Positions 47,722 through 54,955 of a DNA stretch of 59,818 bases are shown piece by piece. The stretch is from the NCBI GenBank assembly GCA_016870995.1, contig VFZU01000021.1, positions 1 to 59,818 on the forward strand, read 5' to 3'. Below the pieces are notes generated by a model, which ran no database searches, was not told where the DNA came from, and was given only the letters and a program-made list of their open reading frames with translations. Position numbers and translations under genes: made by a program. The stretch's first letter is position 1; the number at the start of each line of letters is the position of its first letter. The stretch comes from Acidobacteriota bacterium (GTDB lineage: Bacteria > Acidobacteriota > Terriglobia > Bryobacterales > Bryobacteraceae).

Positions 47722-47899
47722 GAAGCTTTCCCCTAACCATACATTCGGTTCCCTTATGCTTCACTGCCCGGTAGACAGTAGGCGGAAACTCGTTTTGGGT
47801 AGTACTAAAAGTCTACAACGCTATGCATGCATTTGTAAAAATGTCACGATATGAAGCCAAATAAACTTGGGCCATTCCGGCACCCGCCTTTTCGTCCCT

Positions 47900-49360
47900 C
47901 TAATACTCCGTTCCAGCCTGCTGATGAATCTCTCCGCAACATTTTCCTAGCGGTAGCAGCTTCCCTGGATTGAGCCGACACTCTGGGTCGAAAAGGTTTT
48001 TGAAGTCCTTGATCGTATCGAGCGTGTCCTCGGAGAACTGCTTGGTCATCAGCTCCATCTTCTCCATGCCCACCCCATGCTCGCCGGTAATCGATCCACC
48101 CACAGAAATGCAGTAGGACAGGATTTCATCCCCTGCTAGTTGCGCGGCCTTCAGTTGCCCTGGAATCCGGGCATCGAACAGGATGATCGGGTGCATGTTG
48201 CCGTCCCCGGCATGGAAGATATTGGAGATCTTCAATCCATACTTCTCCCCAATCCGGTAGATCTCGAGCAGTGTTTCTGTGATCCGTGTCCTCGGCACGA
48301 CCCCATCCTGCACGTAATAAAATGGACTCAGACGCCCCACCGCCCCAAACGCGTTCTTCCGCCCCTTCCAAAGCAGATCGCGCTCGGCCGCATCCTTGGC
48401 AATCCGGAATTCCCGGCAATGACACGCCTCGCAAGCCAGCCGCACCTGCTCCACCTGCTCCTCGACCGCTTCGCGCAGGCCTTCCATCTCAATCAGCAAA
48501 ACCGCCTGCGCATCCATCGGATACCCGGCATGGGTCGCCTCTTCCACCATGCGCAGCATTTCCCCATCCAGCATCTCGACAGCAACCGGAGTGATCGATC
48601 GCGCGGTAATCTCCGACACCGTATCGGCCGCATCCTTGGTCGTGTTGTAGATCGCGAGCACGGTCTTCACCAACTCGGGCTGACGCATCAGCCGCAACTT
48701 CGCCCCGGCCACCAACGCCATCGTCCCTTCTGACCCCGTAATAATTCCGGTCAGATCAAGGCCCGGCAAGTCCTGTTCCAGCCCGCCGGTTTGAAAGTGC
48801 GACCCATCGGGCATCACCACATCCAGCCCCATCACATGGTTCGTCGTCACACCATAAGCCAGCGTATGCGGCCCGCCCGCGTTCTCCGCCACATTGCCGC
48901 CAATCGTACAAGCCCTTTGTGAACTCGGGTCAGGGGCAAAGAAGTACCCATTCGTCTGCACCGCCAGCGTCACATCCAGATTCACAACTCCCGACTGCAC
49001 TTCGGTCCGCTCATTCTCGAGGTCAATCTTCTCGATCTGATTCATCCGGGCAAAGCTCACCATCAAGCCGCCACAGCGAGGAATCACTCCGCCGGAAAGT
49101 CCTGTCCCCGCGCCGCGTCCCACAAACTGCAAATGATGCTTCCGCGCCAGGTCCACAACCTTCTTGACCTGCTCTGCAGTTTTCGGAAACACGACCATAT
49201 CCGGCCGGTGCTTGTCGACCCCGCCGTCGTATTCATACAACGTCAGATCTTCGCGGCGATCGAGCACAGCTCTCTCGCCAAGCAGCGCAATCAATTCCTG
49301 TCGAGCGGCCGCGGGAAACGCGTGCTTCTTAGAGGAGACGTCGGATACTGTTGATGACAT
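47900..49360 (-). CDS. glcD: FAD-linked oxidase, glycolate oxidase subunit GlcD-like
   Basis: The 486-residue protein has the FAD-binding PCMH domain (FVGRGAGTGLSGGVIPRCGG, TIGGNVAENAGGPHTLAYGV) and the C-terminal FAD-linked oxidase domain with the metal/substrate histidines (FHAGDGNMHPIIL, SITGEHGVGMEK). It resembles GlcD and D-lactate dehydrogenases, which oxidise 2-hydroxyacids. The partner subunits GlcE and GlcF are not adjacent. Its start lies 32 bases inside the thioredoxin-like gene, so the two are coupled. Confidence 0.85.
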   Translation of the reverse strand: MSSTVSDVSSKKHAFPAAARQELIALLGERAVLDRREDLTLYEYDGGVDKHRPDMVVFPKTAEQVKKVVDLARKHHLQFVGRGAGTGLSGGVIPRCGGLMVSFARMNQIEKIDLENERTEVQSGVVNLDVTLAVQTNGYFFAPDPSSQRACTIGGNVAENAGGPHTLAYGVTTNHVMGLDVVMPDGSHFQTGGLEQDLPGLDLTGIITGSEGTMALVAGAKLRLMRQPELVKTVLAIYNTTKDAADTVSEITARSITPVAVEMLDGEMLRMVEEATHAGYPMDAQAVLLIEMEGLREAVEEQVEQVRLACEACHCREFRIAKDAAERDLLWKGRKNAFGAVGRLSPFYYVQDGVVPRTRITETLLEIYRIGEKYGLKISNIFHAGDGNMHPIILFDARIPGQLKAAQLAGDEILSYCISVGGSITGEHGVGMEKMELMTKQFSEDTLDTIKDFKNLFDPECRLNPGKLLPLGKCCGEIHQQAGTEY

Positions 49361-49856
49361 TTGGATCCAGCCAGAATTTTTCGCCGATGATCTTCTCGAT
49401 CACCTTGCCTTGTGTATCGATGATATAGGTCTCGGGGTACTTGTAGGTGCCATAGGCCGCAGAAATGTCAGCCTTCTCATCGCGGTAGGTGTCAAACGCG
49501 ATGTTGGCGTCTTTCAGGAACTTCTTGTACTTGGCCTCGTCATGATCGACCGAGATCCCAACCACCGTCACACCTTCTTTCGCCATGCGCTTTGAAAACT
49601 CATTGAGCGAAGGCATCTCGTCCACACATGGCTTGCACCATGAAGCCCAAAAATTCAACACGAGCACCTTGCCCGGATAATTCTTGAGTGAGATCTCCCT
49701 GCCTTGGTCGGATTTGATTGAAAAGGCCACCGCCGAGTCGCCCTGGTTCACGATCCGCTCAGTGAGCGTATCGGCCAGCACGTAAAACAGGGCCGCCAGC
49801 GTCAGAGCGATACCGACGACATAGATCCGGGATGAATTTGATTGGGCTTTCGCCAT
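49329..49856 (-). CDS. TlpA/ResA-like membrane-anchored thioredoxin
   Basis: The 175-residue product has one N-terminal membrane anchor (IYVVGIALTLAALFYVLAD) and a thioredoxin fold with the active site FWASWCKPCVDEMP and the conserved cis-Pro region (YPETYIID). Such proteins reduce disulfides in exported proteins, often for cytochrome c maturation. It is the first gene of the operon with glcD and is divergent from the pterin genes, with an AT-rich gap of 58 bases that probably holds both promoters. Confidence 0.85.
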   Translation of the reverse strand: MAKAQSNSSRIYVVGIALTLAALFYVLADTLTERIVNQGDSAVAFSIKSDQGREISLKNYPGKVLVLNFWASWCKPCVDEMPSLNEFSKRMAKEGVTVVGISVDHDEAKYKKFLKDANIAFDTYRDEKADISAAYGTYKYPETYIIDTQGKVIEKIIGEKFWLDPNVINSIRRLL

Positions 49857-49914
49857 ATGTTTTATTTTATAGAATCGTGAGTCCCAAGTCAGTCATCTTT
49901 ACCGTGAAAAAGTA

Positions 49915-50325
49915 ATGTTGATTACCCGCCGAGTCGAATTTTCAGCATCGCACCAATGTGCGGTGGCAGGCTGGTCCGAAGAACGGAATCGTGAAGTCTT
50001 CGGTCTAGACGCCAATCCGTACGGCCACGGCCACAATTATGTTCTCGAGGTCACCCTCAGCGGCAAGGTCGATTCTGTCACTGGAATGATCGTTGACCTC
50101 AAGGACGTCAAGACAGTCTTAAACCGTGAAGTAGTCGACAAGATGGATCACCGCTATCTTAACGCCGAGGTGCCGCCCTTCGACAAGGTGGTTCCCACGG
50201 CTGAGAACATCGCTCGCGAAATCTGGCGCCGAATCCAGCCCCACTTCTCCAGCGAAACCGTTCAGTTGCACGAGGTCCGGTTGTATGAGACCGAAAACCT
50301 CTATGTGGAGTACCGTGGAGAATGA
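49915..50325 (+). CDS. 6-pyruvoyl/6-carboxy-tetrahydropterin synthase paralogue lacking the catalytic Cys
   Basis: The 136-residue PTPS/QueD-fold protein has the zinc ligands (SASHQ, then PYGHGHNY), the conserved MDHRYLN, which carries the Asp-His of the catalytic triad, and the substrate-binding Glu in LYETENLYVEY. The position of the catalytic Cys (FGKCNNPNGHGHNY in animal PTPS) is occupied here by Asp (FGLDANPYGHGHNY). It is coupled to a second PTPS paralogue by an ATGA overlap, and folE follows. The pair should act on 7,8-dihydroneopterin triphosphate made by FolE. Confidence 0.8.
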   Translation: MLITRRVEFSASHQCAVAGWSEERNREVFGLDANPYGHGHNYVLEVTLSGKVDSVTGMIVDLKDVKTVLNREVVDKMDHRYLNAEVPPFDKVVPTAENIAREIWRRIQPHFSSETVQLHEVRLYETENLYVEYRGE

Positions 50326-50756
50326 AGGCGACTTTCCGTTACCCATTCTCCGCAGCACACCGTCTTCATTCCGATCAATTGAGTGAAGACGACAACTGGC
50401 GAGTCTACGGTCGTTGCAATAACCCATTCGGGCATGGCCACAATTACACTGTTGAAGTCACCGTCAGCGGCGAACCAAATGCCGAGACCGGAATGGTGGT
50501 CGATCGTAATCAACTCGACACAATGGTGAAGGAAGAAATTCTCTCCCGTGTCGAACATACGAATCTAAACGTGCAGGTGGCGGAAATGAAAGATCTGGTT
50601 CCGACTACCGAGAATGTTGCTTACGTATTCGCGGAGTGGTTGCGCAGGGGTTGGCCCCGGCACTTTTCCAGCCAAGACGTAAAGCTCGACAGAATACGGA
50701 TCTACGAGACTAGGAATAATCGATTCGAGATAGAAGCACATGAAGTCAAGCAATAA
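50322..50756 (+). CDS. 6-pyruvoyl/6-carboxy-tetrahydropterin synthase paralogue with Cys but altered Asp
   Basis: The 144-residue PTPS-fold protein has zinc ligands in FSAAHRL and PFGHGHNY, the catalytic Cys in [14 protein letters not shown] and the substrate-binding Glu in [11 protein letters not shown]. The Asp-His of the triad reads VEHTNLN, so Asp is replaced by Glu. It overlaps the preceding paralogue (ATGA) and folE (17 bases). The two paralogues together hold one full set of catalytic residues, which suggests a mixed or split-function enzyme. Confidence 0.8.
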   Translation: MKATFRYPFSAAHRLHSDQLSEDDNWRVYGRCNNPFGHGHNYTVEVTVSGEPNAETGMVVDRNQLDTMVKEEILSRVEHTNLNVQVAEMKDLVPTTENVAYVFAEWLRRGWPRHFSSQDVKLDRIRIYETRNNRFEIEAHEVKQ

Positions 50757-51393
50757 GCCGGCCCTCAAAGTCCTGGAAACCAAGGCATCGTCCAAATTCG
50801 TCCCGCCCAAGCAGGATCCCAAAACCAGCGAGCAGGGGCCCATCGGTGACTATTACAGTAAGATACTTCACGATCTCGGCGAAGACCCTTCCCGCGAAGG
50901 CCTGCTTCGCACTCCGTACCGTGCCGAAAAAGCGATAAAATTTCTCACCTGCGGCTACACACAGAGCATCGACGAAATCGTCAACGAAGCGCTATTCTCT
51001 GCTGAAAACGACGACATGGTCGTTGTCAAAGACATCGAATACTATTCGCTTTGCGAGCACCACATACTTCCCTTCTTCGGTCGTGTCCATGTTGGCTATC
51101 TGCCGAATAAGAAGATCATCGGCCTCAGCAAGATCCCCCGCATTGTTGACGTTTTCGCCCGCCGCTTACAGGTGCAGGAGAGAATCACACAGCAGATCGC
51201 CGACACCCTAATGGAAGTTCTCGAGCCACGCGGCGTAGCCGTTGTCAGCGAAGCCCAGCACTTCTGCATGATGATGCGCGGTGTCGAGAAACAGTGCAGT
51301 TCCACGGTGACCAGCGCCATGCTCGGCGAGTTCCGCAGCAACAAGGCCACCAAGGACGAGTTCCTCTCTCTGATCCGCTCCAGTTTGCGCTAG
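50740..51393 (+). CDS. folE: GTP cyclohydrolase I
   Basis: This 217-residue protein has the FolE family core: [20 protein letters not shown], with zinc ligands Cys and His, and [15 protein letters not shown], with the second zinc Cys. FolE converts GTP to 7,8-dihydroneopterin triphosphate, the entry to folate, queuosine and biopterin synthesis. An extension of about 40 basic residues precedes the catalytic core. It is the third gene of an operon with two PTPS paralogues, which fits a pathway to a tetrahydropterin or queuosine precursor. Confidence 0.95.
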   Translation: MKSSNKPALKVLETKASSKFVPPKQDPKTSEQGPIGDYYSKILHDLGEDPSREGLLRTPYRAEKAIKFLTCGYTQSIDEIVNEALFSAENDDMVVVKDIEYYSLCEHHILPFFGRVHVGYLPNKKIIGLSKIPRIVDVFARRLQVQERITQQIADTLMEVLEPRGVAVVSEAQHFCMMMRGVEKQCSSTVTSAMLGEFRSNKATKDEFLSLIRSSLR

Positions 51394-51403
51394 CCTTGAA
51401 TTG

Positions 51404-51775
51404 ATGGTTCAGAACTTTCGCAACTTCGAGACCGGCCCCGATCCCTTTAGCCGCACCTGGAAAGTGACGTTTCGTTGGCAACAGAACGCTGTCTCGATCC
51501 GTCACGCCGACACCATCGACGTCAAATGGACACTCGAGTGCGAAGGTGAAACAAAGGACAAGATTGTTGCACTTCCGCTGCCCATATTACTGAATGTTTC
51601 GAACGATTCCGGTCGTGCGATCACTGACTCCTGGTGCATGAAGCTGGCTGGTTGCCATCTGATCGACATGATCGCCACCTGGCAGGATATGGACAAAGAG
51701 CTGGTCACCTGCTCGGTGGACGAAATCAGCCGCAACGCGGCGACCATCGAACACGCCGATTCTCAACCCGCCTAG
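51404..51775 (+). CDS. Hypothetical protein following folE
   Basis: The ATG at 51404 follows folE by 10 bases, so the two are probably cotranscribed. The 123-residue product is soluble and acidic with alternating short strands (VKWTLECEGETKDKIVALPL, WCMKLAGCHLIDMIATWQD). No named family is recognised. Its place at the end of a pterin operon is the only clue to function. Its 3' end overlaps the convergent aldehyde dehydrogenase gene by 4 bases. Confidence 0.6.
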   Translation: MVQNFRNFETGPDPFSRTWKVTFRWQQNAVSIRHADTIDVKWTLECEGETKDKIVALPLPILLNVSNDSGRAITDSWCMKLAGCHLIDMIATWQDMDKELVTCSVDEISRNAATIEHADSQPA

Positions 51776-53256
51776 TCGAAATTGAATTCGATGCCTTGCG
51801 CGAGCAGCAAGGCATCGGAGTGATTAATGGTCACTGTCTGACGGCGCATGTAGGCCTTCCACGAGTCGCTGCCAGATTCCCTGCCCCCGCCCGTATCCTT
51901 CTCACCACCAAACGCGCCTCCGATCTCTGCACCTGACGTCCCCATGTTGACATTGGCGATGCCGCAATCAGAACCACGGGGCGAAAGGAATGCTTCTGCA
52001 CTCTTCAGGTTCGTAGTGAAGATGGCGCTCGACAACCCTTGCGGCACCTCATTGTTCCAAGCGATTGCCTCATCGAGGTGATCAAACTCGATCGTGTGCA
52101 GGATCGGTGCGAACACCTCTTCCGCCACAATCCTCATGTCGTGCTTCGATACAGCGATAGTTGGCTCGACGAAGTTGCCGCCTCTGACAGAACCGCCATA
52201 GACGATCTCGCCGCCCTCAGCGCGAATGGCTTGAATGGCTTGCTCATAGTTGGCAACGGCGCGCGCGTTGATCAGCGGCCCCATCAGGGTGCCGGCGGCC
52301 AGTGAATCGCCGATGCGAACTTGGCTGTAAGCCTTCTTCAACTTCGAGCGAAACGCGTCGGCGATCGAGCGATGCAGGAACAAACGCCGCAACGTCGTGC
52401 AGCGCTGCCCGGCAGTGCCAACAGCGGCGAACAGGCAGCCACGCAAGGCGAGATCGAGGTCTGCGTCGGGCATCAGAATGATGGCGTTGTTGCCTCCCAA
52501 TTCGAGCAGCGTACGACCGAGCCGACGGCCCACGCGCTCGGCCACAATGCGGCCCATTCGTGTCGAACCGGTGGCGGAGATCAGCGGCAGGCGGCGGTCG
52601 TCGAGCATGGGCTCGCCCACCGTCGGCACGTCGCCAACTACCAGAGTGAACACGCCTTCAAAGCCATGGTTCTTGAGCACACGCTGGGCGATGTTGTGAA
52701 CGGCGACTGCCGTCAGCGGCGTTTCTTCCGATGGCTTCCAAATCACGGTATCGCCGCAGACGGCGGCAATCAGAGCGTTCCAGGCCCAGACGGCGACGGG
52801 GAAATTGAAGGCAGTGATGACACCCACTGCACCCAGCGGATGCCACTGCTCGTAGAGGCGATGGCCAGGCCGCTCGGAGTGCGTGGTCATGCCGTAGAGT
52901 TGACGAGAGAGGCCGAGGGCGAAGTCGGCAACGTCGATCATCTCCTGCACCTCACCGAGGCCTTCCTGCAGAATCTTGCCCATCTCAAGGCTGACCAGCG
53001 CGCCGAGGTCCTGCTTGTGCTCGCGTAGCGCTTCAGCGATCTCACGAACGATCAATCCACGCTGGGGTGCGGGAACCAGACGCCAGCGGGAGAACGCTTC
53101 TGTCGAGGCTGCAACGGCAGCCTCATAGTCGCTCGAGGTTGCGAGCTTTACCGCGGCGATCGCTTCGCCGGTCGACGGGTTGTAGGAGTGGAGCGCTTCC
53201 CCGCCCTGGTAGGACTGGATGCCGAGGCGCTCGAGGATCGTGGTTGTGTCAGACAT
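51772..53256 (-). CDS. amaB: Aldehyde dehydrogenase, ALDH7 (AMADH/antiquitin-like)
   Basis: The 494-residue protein has the complete ALDH core: FNFPVAVWAWNAL, the catalytic Glu in LELGGNNAII, and the catalytic Cys in GTAGQRCTTLRRL. The latter matches ALDH7 (alpha-aminoadipic semialdehyde dehydrogenase; amaB in bacteria). The C-terminal GGAFGGEKDTGGGRESGSD also fits that group. ALDH7 enzymes oxidise the lysine-derived semialdehyde or related osmotic-stress aldehydes. It is the last gene of the S9-bestrophin-radical SAM operon. Confidence 0.85.
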   Translation of the reverse strand: MSDTTTILERLGIQSYQGGEALHSYNPSTGEAIAAVKLATSSDYEAAVAASTEAFSRWRLVPAPQRGLIVREIAEALREHKQDLGALVSLEMGKILQEGLGEVQEMIDVADFALGLSRQLYGMTTHSERPGHRLYEQWHPLGAVGVITAFNFPVAVWAWNALIAAVCGDTVIWKPSEETPLTAVAVHNIAQRVLKNHGFEGVFTLVVGDVPTVGEPMLDDRRLPLISATGSTRMGRIVAERVGRRLGRTLLELGGNNAIILMPDADLDLALRGCLFAAVGTAGQRCTTLRRLFLHRSIADAFRSKLKKAYSQVRIGDSLAAGTLMGPLINARAVANYEQAIQAIRAEGGEIVYGGSVRGGNFVEPTIAVSKHDMRIVAEEVFAPILHTIEFDHLDEAIAWNNEVPQGLSSAIFTTNLKSAEAFLSPRGSDCGIANVNMGTSGAEIGGAFGGEKDTGGGRESGSDSWKAYMRRQTVTINHSDALLLAQGIEFNFD

Positions 53257-54092
53257 GAGAATCCTTGGGGGCCCCAGGCGAACTCACCGCCGAGGGCTCT
53301 GATCTCATGGTCCAACACTTCGAGCAGCCTTTGCTGAAATTCGACTTCGGCCCACTGCGGCTGTTCGTAGTGGTCGAGGATCTTGAAGGCCGCGTCACGC
53401 GTAGTTGCTCCGCGTGGCTTCAATTGCCTTATGTGCAGTGGGTCGCCGATGATCGGGTTTGAAGTAGCTTCGACGACCATCCGGGCCAGGGCGGCCGGCT
53501 CGCAGGGCAGGATCGGCGCCACAGTCGCATAGACATTCAGCCCTGCTGCGCGTAGCTCTTCGATGGTACGCAGACGATCGGGAATGGACTCACAGCGCGG
53601 CTCGAAGATCTTGCGGATGCGGTCATCGTCTGTTGTGATCGAGACACTGATGCGCAGGTCAGTATGCTCAGCCACTGCCTGCAGCAGGCGGGTATCACGA
53701 AGGATGTTTGGTGATCGGGTTTGGATCACGAACAACTTTGGTGGATGAATGTAGACCTGCTCGAGGATCAATGGCATGATCTCCTGATTCATCTCAGCCG
53801 GCTGATAAGGGTCTGTGAGCGGAGAACAATAGATCAACTGGTCAGGTCGCAACTCCTTGCTGAGCAACTCCGGAGCATTGACCTTGTAGGTGGTGTACTC
53901 GCCCCAGTGCCGCCAATCCTCAGGCTTGAGCCCGGCCTGAATGCGCATGGTCGGCACATAGCAATAGGTGCAGCCGTAGGTGCAATTGCGAGCCGGAGTC
54001 AACGAGTGCGTAAAGCCAGCTGCAGCGATGAAGCCACTCACGGGAGACAAGATACGCCTCGCGCGTGTCTCTTCAATGGGCAGCAGGCGCAT
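53148..54092 (-). CDS. Radical SAM protein, SPL/Rv2578c-like
   Basis: This 314-residue frame has the radical-SAM cluster motif CTYGCTYCY near residue 37 and the downstream TKSP-type core (YCSPLTDPYQPAE, VSITTDDDRI) of the SplB/Rv2578c group, whose spore photoproduct lyase members repair DNA. The last 35 residues are low-complexity (Ser/Thr/Arg/Pro) and lie over the start of the aldehyde dehydrogenase. Deleting one base from the C5 tract at 53267-53271 would end the protein as GEFAWGPKDSHV at 53249, an 8-base overlap with the next start, so the current end is probably a frameshift. Confidence 0.75.
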   Translation of the reverse strand: MRLLPIEETRARRILSPVSGFIAAAGFTHSLTPARNCTYGCTYCYVPTMRIQAGLKPEDWRHWGEYTTYKVNAPELLSKELRPDQLIYCSPLTDPYQPAEMNQEIMPLILEQVYIHPPKLFVIQTRSPNILRDTRLLQAVAEHTDLRISVSITTDDDRIRKIFEPRCESIPDRLRTIEELRAAGLNVYATVAPILPCEPAALARMVVEATSNPIIGDPLHIRQLKPRGATTRDAAFKILDHYEQPQWAEVEFQQRLLEVLDHEIRALGGEFAWGPQGFSCLTQPRSSSASASSPTRAGKRSTPTTRRPAKRSPR

Positions 54093-54094
54093 GA

Positions 54095-54955
54095 CTACAA
54101 GCCTTCCGGCATCGGGTCTGGCGCGGCGCGCTCCACTTCCACCAATGTCAGCAGATTGTGACGGATGCCGGCGCAGATGTCCTCTAGCGGCAGGTCATTG
54201 TCATCGTGGCCGAAGGGCCCTTCGATTTCGACCCCGATCTCCTCAATCCCGAAGAAGATATAGCTGACAATCAGCGTGTCGAAGACGGTCGCCCAGCCGT
54301 AAGCGTCAACAAGAGCAAACGGCAGGGTAAAGCAATAGAGGACAAGTGCCCGGCGCAGGTGTACAACATAGGCAAAGGGCAGAGGTGTTTTGCGGATGCG
54401 TTCGCAGCCGCCAAGGTAATCGACGAGCAACTGGATGTTCGCTTCGATACTGACAAGCAGGATGTCACTGATCGTGCCACGCCTTGAGCCCTCCTTGAGG
54501 ACTTCGGTCATCTGCACGGACAAAGCAAGAGGAGCATGTTGCGCCCCCTCCAGACCCGGCATCGGAGTACCTCGCAGGTGATGCATCGTAGCCAGGGCGA
54601 AGTCCGCAGCAAGTTTTGCCATTTTCACTTGCAGGTCGCGCTGGCCGTCCAAATGGACCACGCACTGCCGCACCAGGTTTCGGGTCTCATTCACCATGCC
54701 ACCCCAAAGCTTGCGGCCCTCCCAGAAGCGGTCATAGGAAGAGTTGGTGCGGAACACCAGCAGCAAGCCGAGAGCTGAGCCGACCAAAGCGTGTAGCAAT
54801 GACGAAATGTTTACATCGTAAACATGCTTGTCGAATGCCACGATGGCAGCCGACCATACAACACAGAATAGAACACGCCCGATGATCTCCCGAAACATGG
54901 AGCCGCGGAGATCAAAGAAGTGCTGAATCCAGCGATGGGGATCGTAGGAGATCAA
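54095..54955 (-). CDS. Bestrophin-family membrane protein (UPF0187)
   Basis: The 286-residue protein has three to four membrane segments and the conserved bestrophin-like motifs FRTNSSYDRFWEGRKLWGG, TPLPFAYVVHLRR, and IGVEIEGPFGHDDNDLPLE. The acidic cluster there corresponds to the cation-binding region of the bacterial homologue KpBest. Bacterial bestrophins form pentameric ion channels. It is coupled to the S9 peptidase gene (ATGA) and followed two bases later by the radical SAM gene. Confidence 0.85.
   Translation of the reverse strand: MISYDPHRWIQHFFDLRGSMFREIIGRVLFCVVWSAAIVAFDKHVYDVNISSLLHALVGSALGLLLVFRTNSSYDRFWEGRKLWGGMVNETRNLVRQCVVHLDGQRDLQVKMAKLAADFALATMHHLRGTPMPGLEGAQHAPLALSVQMTEVLKEGSRRGTISDILLVSIEANIQLLVDYLGGCERIRKTPLPFAYVVHLRRALVLYCFTLPFALVDAYGWATVFDTLIVSYIFFGIEEIGVEIEGPFGHDDNDLPLEDICAGIRHNLLTLVEVERAAPDPMPEGL

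Noticed and set aside
47822-47832. ATGCATGCAT palindrome upstream of the receptor gene as an operator
   Set aside because: It is short, close to self-repeating, and has no partner site or conserved position to support a regulatory role.
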